Below are positions 1-5,020 of a stretch of DNA of 5,020 nucleotides, one piece after another. The stretch is from assembly GCA_949957035.1 (NCBI GenBank), contig CATLIP010000186.1, positions 1 to 5,020 of the forward strand, read 5' to 3'. Numbering within the stretch: the stretch's first letter is position 1; the number at the start of each line of letters is the position of its first letter. A program made the position numbers and the translations under genes. The notes under the pieces were generated by a model. It was not told where the DNA came from, did not search any database, and worked only from the letters and a program-made list of their open reading frames with translations. Source of the DNA: an uncultured Lachnospiraceae bacterium (GTDB lineage Bacteria > Bacillota_A > Clostridia > Lachnospirales > Lachnospiraceae).

Positions 1-600
1 GATTGCCCCGATCATCATGGACGCTTCAATTAACGCAGCCGTCTTGAGCCGGTAAATGGTATCCAGCACCTCACTGGAAACCTCGTGCCCTGTCTCCTTC
101 ACATCAATGACCTGGCCGCCGATCATCCCGTAGATTCCCGCCTTATCTCCAAGAACCGTAAGAGCCCTCCCAATGGCAAGGCTGTCCTCAGGCTCAATCA
201 CAAAAGCCTTAAATGCAGTTTCAAAAGCATAGTTTAGCAAGGCGTCTCCCGTAAGGATACCCATATCCTCCCCGTATACTACGTGGGTAGTCCTGCGCCC
301 CCGCCGGTATTCATCATTATCCATAGCCGGCAGGTCGTCGTGAACCAGGGAATAGGTATGTATCATCTCAATGGCAGCCATAAATGGGCGCAGCGACTTT
401 GCCGTACCATTATACAGTCGAAACGTCTCCTGCATCATAAGAGGACGCAGCCGTTTGCCCCCTGCCAGAAGACTGTATCCCATAGCCTCCATAATCACAC
501 TCTGATAACCCTTCTGTTTTGGAAGGTATTCCTGCAGGATGCCTTCTATTTTCTGTACTTTTTGTTTCATCTGAACCTGAAAATCATTGTCAGAATTCAT
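1..600 (-). CDS. ispA: Farnesyl diphosphate synthase / short-chain polyprenyl synthetase, N-terminal 200 residues (3' end outside window)
   Basis: This reading frame is open from the ATG at 600 to the window edge with no stop, giving exactly 200 codons. It is the N-terminal two thirds of a trans-isoprenyl diphosphate synthase, a family usually close to 300 residues. Visible family marks are GGKRLRP at residues 47-53, the first aspartate-rich motif DDLPAMD at 88-94 (Mg-diphosphate binding, upstream of the RRGRRTTH segment), the GD of LTGDALL at 118-119, GGQVID at 161-166 and the KT pair at 186-187. The second aspartate-rich motif would lie beyond the window. In this family the enzyme condenses isopentenyl diphosphate with allylic diphosphates in the cytoplasm to make farnesyl diphosphate. 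Geranylgeranyl specificity cannot be excluded from this part alone. The ATG lies inside the end of xseB (11-base overlap) and AGAGGG at 609-614 sits 8 bases upstream, which supports this start. It is the last visible gene of the operon. Confidence 0.93.
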   Translation of the reverse strand, partial: MNSDNDFQVQMKQKVQKIEGILQEYLPKQKGYQSVIMEAMGYSLLAGGKRLRPLMMQETFRLYNGTAKSLRPFMAAIEMIHTYSLVHDDLPAMDNDEYRRGRRTTHVVYGEDMGILTGDALLNYAFETAFKAFVIEPEDSLAIGRALTVLGDKAGIYGMIGGQVIDVKETGHEVSSEVLDTIYRLKTAALIEASMMIGAI

Positions 601-814
601 GTGTCCCACCCTCTTCATCTAAAATCAGCATCTTTTTTTCTACTTCATCAATCCGTTCACTGCATTGCTTCAATGCATCCATTCCTCTGTGATAGAGCCT
701 AAAGGAATCTTCCAGGGAAATATTCTCTTCCTCCATCTTTTGGATAACGTTTTCCAACTCTGTAAACAGCTCCTCAAGGCTTGTCTCTTCCTGCTTTTCT
801 GTCTGCTTTGGCAT
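590..814 (-). CDS. xseB: Exodeoxyribonuclease VII small subunit
   Basis: This 74-residue protein matches the XseB family in length and pattern. Residues 13-62 (LEELFTELENVIQKMEEENISLEDSF, then LYHRGMDALKQCSERIDEVEKKM) form the family's helical hairpin, with the conserved LSLE-type turn (ISLED, 32-36) and the LY.RG..L...C...L pattern. In the family, several small subunits assemble on the long helices of XseA to form exonuclease VII, which degrades single-stranded DNA from both ends in the cytoplasm. I chose the ATG at 814 because a perfect AGGAGG (821-826) lies 6 bases before it. A longer in-frame start at 835 would add seven residues (MRGRRKN) and overlap the xseA stop as ATGA, but it has only a close, weaker AAGGA before it. 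The gene starts 17 bases after xseA and its last 11 bases overlap ispA. Confidence 0.93.
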   Translation of the reverse strand: MPKQTEKQEETSLEELFTELENVIQKMEEENISLEDSFRLYHRGMDALKQCSERIDEVEKKMLILDEEGGTHEF

Positions 815-820
815 GTTCTT

Positions 821-826
821 CCTCCT
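821..826 (-). promoter_or_regulatory. Ribosome binding site that decides the xseB start
   Basis: On the minus strand this reads AGGAGG, 6 bases before the ATG at 814. It lies downstream of the alternative ATG at 835, so it can serve only the shorter form of xseB. Confidence 0.8.
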
Positions 827-831
827 ACCTC

Positions 832-2046
832 TCATTTTCCTTGGGGGTAACCGCTGCTTTCGTCCGCCACCGCCCGAATCACACCGTCCGTCACATAGAC
901 AGACAGACGGTCCCCTGTCTGAACCTGACGGATGCTCTTAACCACAGTCTTATCCTCTTTCTCAACATAAGAATACCCCTGGTTCAGCTTCTGTATCGGA
1001 GAGAGTCCCTTCATCGCCTCCATACAGATAGCAAGACGGTGACGGTTTTCACGAAGCTGATTCTCCATCCTCTGCCGTAACCTGTCTTCTAAATCCGAAA
1101 GCCGCAAAAGTTGTCCCTGAAGCTTGTATCTCGGATGAAGATACTTAAGCCTCGTCTGAGACTCCTTAAGCCTTAACCGATTCACCGTAACCTTCGAAGA
1201 AAGGAGACGGTTAAGCTTAAGTCTATATTCCTCACGGCACATCTGTGTCTGACGGTAATCATAGACCGCAAGCTCCGCTGCTGCAGACGGCGTCGGGGCG
1301 CGCAAATCTGCCACATAATCCGCAATGGTGGTATCCGTCTCATGTCCTACTGCCGAAATGATCGGAACGGAGCAATCGAAGATTGCCCTTGCCACCTCTT
1401 CCTCATTAAATGCCCACAAATCCTCAATGGAGCCTCCGCCTCTGCCGACGATTATCACGTCTACATCAGCCTTACCAAGCATCTGTATTCCCCTTACAAT
1501 ACTCTCCGCTGCTCCTTCTCCCTGTACCTGTGCCGGGTACAGAATCAACTGGACATAAGGATTCCTGCGTGCGGCAATATTCATGATATCACGCACCGCT
1601 GCCCCGGTAGGAGCAGTCACCACTCCAATCCGTCTTGCATAGGCAGGAATCGGTTTCTTGTATTCCGGCGCGAACATTCCCATCTCTTCCAGTTCCTTTT
1701 TCAGCATTTGGAAACGCTCATAGAGAACGCCGTCCCCGTCCGGGCGAATCTCCCTTGCATAGAGCTGGTAGGAACCGCTTCTTTCATAAACATTCACCCC
1801 TCCAAGAACCACCACCTGCGCACCGTCGCAGAGACGAAAAGAGAGTCCGCCCCGCTGCCCGGCAAACATAACACAGGCAATCGTTCCGGACTCATCCTTC
1901 AGTGAAAAATATATATGTCCTGATGTATGGTACTTACAGTTAGACACCTCGCCCTTCACATAGATGCGGTTCAGCATATAATCCTGGGTAAACATGTTCT
2001 TGATATAAGCATTGACCTGTTTCACTGTATAGATATTCTGTGCCAT
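832..2046 (-). CDS. xseA: Exodeoxyribonuclease VII large subunit
   Basis: This 404-residue protein carries the XseA architecture. Residues 1-100 are an OB-fold DNA-binding region (YTVKQVNAYIK, then YVKGEVSNCKYHTSGHIYFSLKD). The catalytic domain follows, with GVVTAPTGAAVRD (141-153), VGRGGGSIEDLWAFNEE (200-216) and SAVGHETDTTIADYVADLRAPTPSAAAE (231-258). Residues 260-345 are a charged coiled-coil region that in this family holds the small subunits. The tail, LNQGYSYVEKE to GDRLSVYVTDGVI, is the usual C-terminal segment. The enzyme is a metal-independent exonuclease for single-stranded DNA and acts with XseB, encoded 17 bases downstream. The frame can be extended to a GTG at 2061, but the ATG at 2046 with GGAGGAG at 2051-2057 is clearly better, and the MAQNIYTV start fits the family. 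No key motif is missing. Confidence 0.96.
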   Translation of the reverse strand: MAQNIYTVKQVNAYIKNMFTQDYMLNRIYVKGEVSNCKYHTSGHIYFSLKDESGTIACVMFAGQRGGLSFRLCDGAQVVVLGGVNVYERSGSYQLYAREIRPDGDGVLYERFQMLKKELEEMGMFAPEYKKPIPAYARRIGVVTAPTGAAVRDIMNIAARRNPYVQLILYPAQVQGEGAAESIVRGIQMLGKADVDVIIVGRGGGSIEDLWAFNEEEVARAIFDCSVPIISAVGHETDTTIADYVADLRAPTPSAAAELAVYDYRQTQMCREEYRLKLNRLLSSKVTVNRLRLKESQTRLKYLHPRYKLQGQLLRLSDLEDRLRQRMENQLRENRHRLAICMEAMKGLSPIQKLNQGYSYVEKEDKTVVKSIRQVQTGDRLSVYVTDGVIRAVADESSGYPQGK

Positions 2047-2050
2047 GCTT

Positions 2051-2057
2051 CTCCTCC
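2051..2057 (-). promoter_or_regulatory. Ribosome binding site that decides the xseA start
   Basis: GGAGGAG on the minus strand sits a few bases before the ATG at 2046 and downstream of the alternative GTG at 2061. It therefore rules in favour of the shorter, 404-residue XseA. Confidence 0.8.
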
Positions 2058-2067
2058 ACACCTTTGG

Positions 2068-2466
2068 CTAGACTGCCAGCTTCGCAAGCACAGCGTTAAT
2101 GAAAGCCGGGCCCTCATCACTGCTGTACTTCTTGGCAAGCTCTACAGCCTCATCGATTGCAACCCCCACCGGCACATCCTCATCCCACTTCATCTCATAC
2201 ACGGCAAGCCGAAGAATGGTTAAATCCACCTTGTTCATACGGCTGGTCTTCCATCCTATCGTATGGGTATTCAGCAGAGCGTCAATCTCCTCTCTCTTCC
2301 CTGCAATCTTCTGAGTCTTCATGCGGATATAGTCAAGATCCTGCTCTCTGGGACTCTCAAGCTGTTCAAAATAGAGCCCTATCTGCTCCGGCATCTCCTC
2401 CAAAGGCCGAAACTCTAATCCAAAAACCATCTTAAAGATATGTTCTCTTAACTCTGACCTCTTCAC
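2068..2466 (-). CDS. nusB: Transcription antitermination factor NusB
   Basis: This 132-residue all-helical protein has the usual NusB length. Its C-terminal half carries the family signature: NKVDLTILRLAVYEM (78-92), then VPVGVAIDEAVELAKKYSSDEGPAFINAVLAKL (98-130). The N-terminal segment SELREHIFKMVFGLEF replaces the common RRxARExALQxLYxxE version but keeps its spacing. NusB binds NusE (ribosomal protein S10) and the boxA element of nascent RNA, and supports antitermination of rRNA transcription. The start codon is GTG at 2466, directly after the stop of the upstream gene. Its ribosome binding site, GGAGG at 2475-2479, lies within the last codons of that gene at an 8-base spacing, so coupled translation is likely. 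It ends 21 bases before xseA. Confidence 0.95.
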   Translation of the reverse strand: MKRSELREHIFKMVFGLEFRPLEEMPEQIGLYFEQLESPREQDLDYIRMKTQKIAGKREEIDALLNTHTIGWKTSRMNKVDLTILRLAVYEMKWDEDVPVGVAIDEAVELAKKYSSDEGPAFINAVLAKLAV

Positions 2467-2850
2467 TTATGCTTCCTCCGGCATATCTACTCCGGCAACA
2501 CGAATATTGACATCGGCAACCTCAAGTCCCGTCATATTCTCAATGGCTGCCTTCACCTTCTCCTGAACTCTCTGGGTGGTATCCTTGATACTGTATCCAT
2601 AATTCAGATTCAACACTAAAGAAACGGTTACGATTCCGTCCAGCACGTCTACCTTCACACCCTTCGACAGAGACTTCATCCCGAACTTGCTCACCAACTC
2701 CCTGGTTGCGTTACCGGTCATAGATGAAACGCCTTCTACCTCCATAGCTGCAAGACCTGCGATAATCGCCACAACTTCGTCCGCAATCTTCACTTCTCCC
2801 AGATTCTCATCAGTCTGTATTGTATATGTGTTACGCTCTTCTTTGCTCAT
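2467..2850 (-). CDS. Asp23/Gls24 family protein (YqhY-like)
   Basis: This 127-residue protein is of the Asp23/Gls24 (DUF322) family. The supporting segments are GEVKIADEVVAIIAGLAAMEVEGVSSM (18-44), SKGVKVDVLDGIVTVSLVLNLNYGYSI (62-88) and VQEKVKAAIENMTGLEVADVNIRVAGV (95-121). There is no signal peptide or membrane segment, so it should be cytoplasmic. In Bacillus subtilis the paralogue YqhY is encoded between accBC and nusB and affects acetyl-CoA carboxylase activity. The position directly before nusB makes this the YqhY-type member, but no acc genes are visible here. The exact role is not settled by the sequence. The ATG at 2850 has a perfect AGGAGG (2859-2864) at 8 bases. It is the first gene of the operon. 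Confidence 0.92.
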   Translation of the reverse strand: MSKEERNTYTIQTDENLGEVKIADEVVAIIAGLAAMEVEGVSSMTGNATRELVSKFGMKSLSKGVKVDVLDGIVTVSLVLNLNYGYSIKDTTQRVQEKVKAAIENMTGLEVADVNIRVAGVDMPEEA

Positions 2851-2886
2851 AAAAGAAACCTCCTGTTCTAGTATACACTTCTTCTT

Positions 2887-2914
2887 ATTATATCAAATGA
2901 ATAGGTATTTGCAA
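2887..2914 (-). promoter_or_regulatory. Promoter of the yqhY-nusB-xseA-xseB-ispA operon
   Basis: On the minus strand TTGCAA (2909-2914) is followed after 16 bases by TATAAT (2887-2892). The bases just before the -10 box are TGA, giving an extended -10 (TGATATAAT). This fits a housekeeping sigma-A promoter. The predicted start of transcription is near 2880, which leaves a leader of about 30 bases holding only the ribosome binding site, so no room for a riboswitch. Confidence 0.8.
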
Positions 2915-2948
2915 AGTAGGGGCTTGGAAATTTTTCCAGATTTCCTCC

Positions 2949-4550
2949 CTATCTTCCAAATTCAGACAACCTAAGTCCCTCGTTACGTTCTATGGTCATA
3001 CGGATACTCCATTCGTTGACGAAGAGCAGCAGCGGTCTTCCCCTTAAATCCTTGACCTTCTTCATATCAGAAGTTCCTGTCATTTTGTCTAAGTCAATGT
3101 CTGTGTTTTCAATCCAACGGATATATTCATAAGGCAGATTGTCCAGACGGATGTCTACGTTGTACTCATTCTCCAAACGGTATTTTAACACATCGAACTG
3201 CAGCACTCCAACTACGCCTACGATGATTTCCTCCATTCCCGTATTAAATTCTTGGAAAATTTGGATGGCTCCCTCCTGTGCAATCTGGTTGATTCCTTTG
3301 ATGAACTGCTTTCGCTTCATGGTATCTACCTGACGAACCCTTGCAAAATGTTCCGGGGCAAAGGTAGGGATTCCTTCGTAGACAAAACGCTTCGCAGAAG
3401 TGGTCAGCGTGTCGCCTATCGAGAAGATTCCCGGGTCGAACACACCTATAATATCCCCTCCGCAGGCCTTGTCAATCATCTTGCGCTCGCTTGCCATCAT
3501 CTGCTGAGGCTGGGAGAGCCGTACCTTCTTGCCGCCCTGAATATGATACACGTCCATTCCCGCCTCAAAGGAGCCGGAACAGATTCTCATAAATGCAATC
3601 CGGTCTCTGTGAGCCTTGTTCATATTCGCCTGAATCTTGAACACAAAAGCAGAGAAATCTTCCTCTTCCATAGGATCTATAAGGCCCTGGTCTGACGAAC
3701 GCGGAAGCGGCGAGGTCGTCATCTTAAGGAAGTGTTTCAGAAAGGTCTCTACCCCAAAGTTGGTAAGGGCAGAGCCGAAGAACACAGGAGAAAGCTCTCC
3801 TTTGCTTACCAACGCCTGATTAAATTCAGCTCCTGCGCCGTCCTGTAATTCAATCTCTTCTCTCAACTGTGCAAGCTGGGCATCCGTCACCCATTCATTG
3901 ATTTCGGAATCATCAATGGCAATCTTGCGTACTTCTCCCTGTGTTGTTCCTTTATGAGTATCGGAAAACAATTCTACCTTCTTCGTACTGCGGTCATAGA
4001 CTCCCTTAAATTCTTTGCCGGAGCCTATCGGCCAGTTTACGGGGCAGGTAGCGATTCCCAGTTCATTTTCAATGTCGTCTAGAAGCTCGAAGGTGTCCAT
4101 TGCTTCCCGGTCCATCTTGTTGATGAAGGTAAAAATGGGAATATGGCGCATGGTACACACCTTGAACAGTTTTCTCGTCTGGGCCTCTACGCCCTTGGAG
4201 GCATCGATTACCATCACCGCAGAATCCGCCGCCATCAGGGTACGATAGGTGTCCTCTGAGAAATCCTGATGTCCGGGAGTATCGAGGATGTTGATGCAGT
4301 AACCGCCGTAGTTAAACTGCAGTACCGAGGAAGTGACGGAGATACCTCTCTCCTTCTCAATCTCCATCCAGTCCGAAACCGCATGGCGCGCGGTCGCCTT
4401 GCCCTTGACGCTGCCTGCCAGATTGATTGCGCCTCCATATAATAGGAACTTCTCCGTCAGGGTGGTCTTTCCTGCATCCGGATGGGATATGATGGCGAAC
4501 GTGCGCCGTTTTTTTATCTGATTCTTTATTTCATCTGAAATCTGTGACAT
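2949..4550 (-). CDS. prfC: Peptide chain release factor 3
   Basis: This 533-residue translational GTPase has the length and domain order of RF3. The G motifs are G1 HPDAGKTT (23-30), G2 RGISVTSS (68-75), G3 DTPGH (90-94), G4 NKMD (144-147) and a G5-like GSA (259-261). RF3 marks include WMEIEKERGISVTSS, the segment CPVNWPIGSGKEFKGVYD (169-186), and the C-terminal GVLQFDVLKYRLENEYNV (448-465), which separate it from EF-G and TypA. The family recycles RF1 and RF2 from the ribosome after peptide release, using GTP. The ATG at 4550 is the first start after an in-frame stop six bases upstream. Its likely ribosome binding site, AGGAG at 4563-4567, is 12 bases away, longer than elsewhere in this window. 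The gene has its own promoter and lies 98 bases upstream of the next gene. All key residues look intact. Confidence 0.97.
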   Translation of the reverse strand: MSQISDEIKNQIKKRRTFAIISHPDAGKTTLTEKFLLYGGAINLAGSVKGKATARHAVSDWMEIEKERGISVTSSVLQFNYGGYCINILDTPGHQDFSEDTYRTLMAADSAVMVIDASKGVEAQTRKLFKVCTMRHIPIFTFINKMDREAMDTFELLDDIENELGIATCPVNWPIGSGKEFKGVYDRSTKKVELFSDTHKGTTQGEVRKIAIDDSEINEWVTDAQLAQLREEIELQDGAGAEFNQALVSKGELSPVFFGSALTNFGVETFLKHFLKMTTSPLPRSSDQGLIDPMEEEDFSAFVFKIQANMNKAHRDRIAFMRICSGSFEAGMDVYHIQGGKKVRLSQPQQMMASERKMIDKACGGDIIGVFDPGIFSIGDTLTTSAKRFVYEGIPTFAPEHFARVRQVDTMKRKQFIKGINQIAQEGAIQIFQEFNTGMEEIIVGVVGVLQFDVLKYRLENEYNVDIRLDNLPYEYIRWIENTDIDLDKMTGTSDMKKVKDLRGRPLLLFVNEWSIRMTIERNEGLRLSEFGR

Positions 4551-4582
4551 AATTTAGAAACACTCCTAAGATATAGTATTGC

Positions 4583-4594
4583 CGCCTTTTGGCG
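4583..4594 (-). other. Small hairpin near the predicted 5' end of prfC mRNA
   Basis: CGCC-AAAA-GGCG forms a perfect 4-bp GC stem with a 4-base loop. The predicted transcription start is near 4596-4599, so the stem would begin within a few bases of the mRNA 5' end. It has no T-run after it, so it is not a terminator. A role in mRNA stability is possible but is inference. Confidence 0.4.
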
Positions 4595-4603
4595 TTGATA
4601 AAC

Positions 4604-4632
4604 AGTATAGCATACCTTATAGGACAGTGCAA
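4604..4632 (-). promoter_or_regulatory. Promoter of prfC
   Basis: On the minus strand TTGCAC (4627-4632) and TATACT (4604-4609) are separated by 17 bases, with TGC directly before the -10 box (extended -10). This is a good housekeeping sigma-A match. The leader to the prfC ATG would be about 47 bases. Confidence 0.8.
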
Positions 4633-4671
4633 CCATGCATCCGGTCTCTGTATCTTTCGTGTCAAGAATTG

Positions 4672-4725
4672 TAAAAAAACCATATCTTCGGGATTATACG
4701 ATACTCATCCTTACGAAAATATGGT
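4672..4725 (-). terminator. Intrinsic terminator of the small-protein unit
   Basis: Two 12-base arms (4679-4690 and 4714-4725) pair with one non-Watson-Crick position. An inner GGAT/ATCC stem (4691-4694 with 4707-4710) closes a 12-base loop. In minus-strand RNA the odd position (4686/4718) is a G-U wobble, while in plus-strand RNA it is a C-A mismatch. On the minus strand the hairpin runs directly into seven T residues (4679-4673). Both facts point to the minus strand as the working direction. It lies 49 bases after the stop of the small gene and just before the prfC promoter. Confidence 0.85.
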
Positions 4726-4774
4726 CTATTTTGTCATATTATTGAAGTTATTTTTTTGAGAATATCTCTTCGGA

Positions 4775-4924
4775 TCATGATTTATCATCATTACACAACG
4801 TTTCATACTTTTTAACAAGCTGCTGATACTCTTCGAGCGTCTTACATTCTTTCAAATCATTTAAAATGCGAATTCTTTCAAGTTTTCTTGCTAAAATTTC
4901 AATCGTTTCAGCCGTATTTGGCAT
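4775..4924 (-). CDS. Uncharacterised small protein, 49 residues
   Basis: I do not recognise this protein. It begins MPNTAETIEILARKLERIRI and ends ETLCNDDKS. It is charged and helix-prone, with two likely amphipathic helices: residues 4-25 (IEILARKLERIRIL) and 28-44 (KTLEEYQQLVKKYETL). It has no signal peptide and no membrane segment, and its two cysteines (C27, C44) are too far apart for a simple metal knuckle. Support for a real gene is AGGTGA (4930-4935) 5 bases before the ATG, an excellent promoter upstream (4969-4997) and a strong terminator downstream (4672-4725). The GC content is 48 of 150 bases (32%), well below prfC. This may mean recent acquisition or simply a small, lowly constrained gene. 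A regulator or a partner-binding peptide would fit the shape, but no function can be assigned. Confidence 0.72.
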   Translation of the reverse strand: MPNTAETIEILARKLERIRILNDLKECKTLEEYQQLVKKYETLCNDDKS

Positions 4925-4968
4925 ATTCTTCACCTACTTTCTATAAATGCCGTTTACTTTGGTACTTC

Positions 4969-4997
4969 ATTATATCAATCGGTTATTAAGGTGTAAA
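4969..4997 (-). promoter_or_regulatory. Promoter of the 49-residue small gene
   Basis: On the minus strand TTTACA (4992-4997) and a perfect TATAAT (4969-4974) are separated by 17 bases, with TGA directly before the -10 box. Transcription would start near 4962 and give an RNA of about 290 bases ending at the terminator at 4672-4725. The leader of about 38 bases contains nothing beyond the ribosome binding site. Confidence 0.8.
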
Positions 4998-5020
4998 GCT
5001 TTTATTCAATTATCCCCCTT

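Noticed and set aside
283..702. 139-codon open frame on the plus strand
   Set aside because: It is antisense to ispA and xseB, which both have clear family motifs. The translation looks like random sequence.
1342..1905. 187-codon open frame on the plus strand
   Set aside because: It lies wholly antisense to xseA, which is full length with all its motifs. The translation has no recognisable domain, is rich in C, H, S and P as antisense frames often are, and no ribosome binding site or promoter is evident.
2928..2947. Inverted repeat after the prfC stop as a terminator
   Set aside because: The stem is only 5-6 AT-rich pairs with no T-run on either strand in the right place, so it does not meet the usual standard for an intrinsic terminator.
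3252..3695. 147-codon open frame on the plus strand
   Set aside because: It is a shadow frame opposite the RF3 gene, with no family features.
4660..4665. Perfect -35 box TTGACA on the minus strand upstream of prfC
   Set aside because: At 16-18 bases downstream there is no -10-like hexamer (the sequence there is GGATGCA). The better promoter for prfC is the TTGCAC/TATACT pair at 4604-4632.
4726..4774. GAGA-TAT-TCTC inverted repeat next to a run of seven A/T bases after the small gene
   Set aside because: The stem is 4 pairs with a 3-base loop, and in the minus-strand transcript it is followed by A residues, so it is not a second terminator.
4775..4924. Small protein as a Spo0E-like phosphatase
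   Set aside because: The size and two-helix shape are similar, but the SQxLD signature of that family is absent, so the name is not supported.

Overview
The window looks like a stretch of core chromosome from a Firmicute, most likely a Clostridia member of the Lachnospiraceae type. This is an inference. It rests on the gene order Asp23/YqhY-nusB-xseA-xseB-ispA, on strong AGGAGG-type ribosome binding sites, on AT-rich extended -10 promoters, and on protein sequences such as the diverged NusB N-terminus (REHIFKMVF). Every gene I can support lies on the minus strand, so the text below reads from high to low coordinates.

Layout in transcription order. (1) 5020-4672: a compact AT-rich unit with a promoter (TTTACA-17-TATAAT), a 49-residue unrecognised small protein (4924-4775) and a strong intrinsic terminator (4725-4672). 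(2) 4632-2949: prfC, encoding peptide chain release factor 3, with its own promoter (TTGCAC-17-TATACT) and a small hairpin close to the predicted 5' end of the mRNA. (3) 2914-1: a promoter (TTGCAA-16-TATAAT) followed by a tight operon of an Asp23/YqhY-family gene, nusB, xseA, xseB and ispA. The ispA gene runs off the window at position 1 after 200 codons.

The operon genes are packed with 0, 21 and 17 bases between them and then an 11-base overlap (xseB/ispA), which suggests one transcript and translational coupling. It joins an antitermination factor (NusB), both subunits of exonuclease VII (XseA, XseB) and an isoprenoid chain-elongation enzyme (IspA). This is a conserved Firmicute arrangement and not a pathway. 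In related genomes dxs usually follows ispA, but that would lie outside this window. No clear terminator separates prfC from the operon, so some read-through from prfC is possible.

I see no mobile element, CRISPR array, tRNA or rRNA. The only part not explained by well-known core genes is the small protein unit at the right edge. It has about 32% GC, against roughly half in prfC, and it is the best candidate for something undescribed. The evidence for its function is nil.
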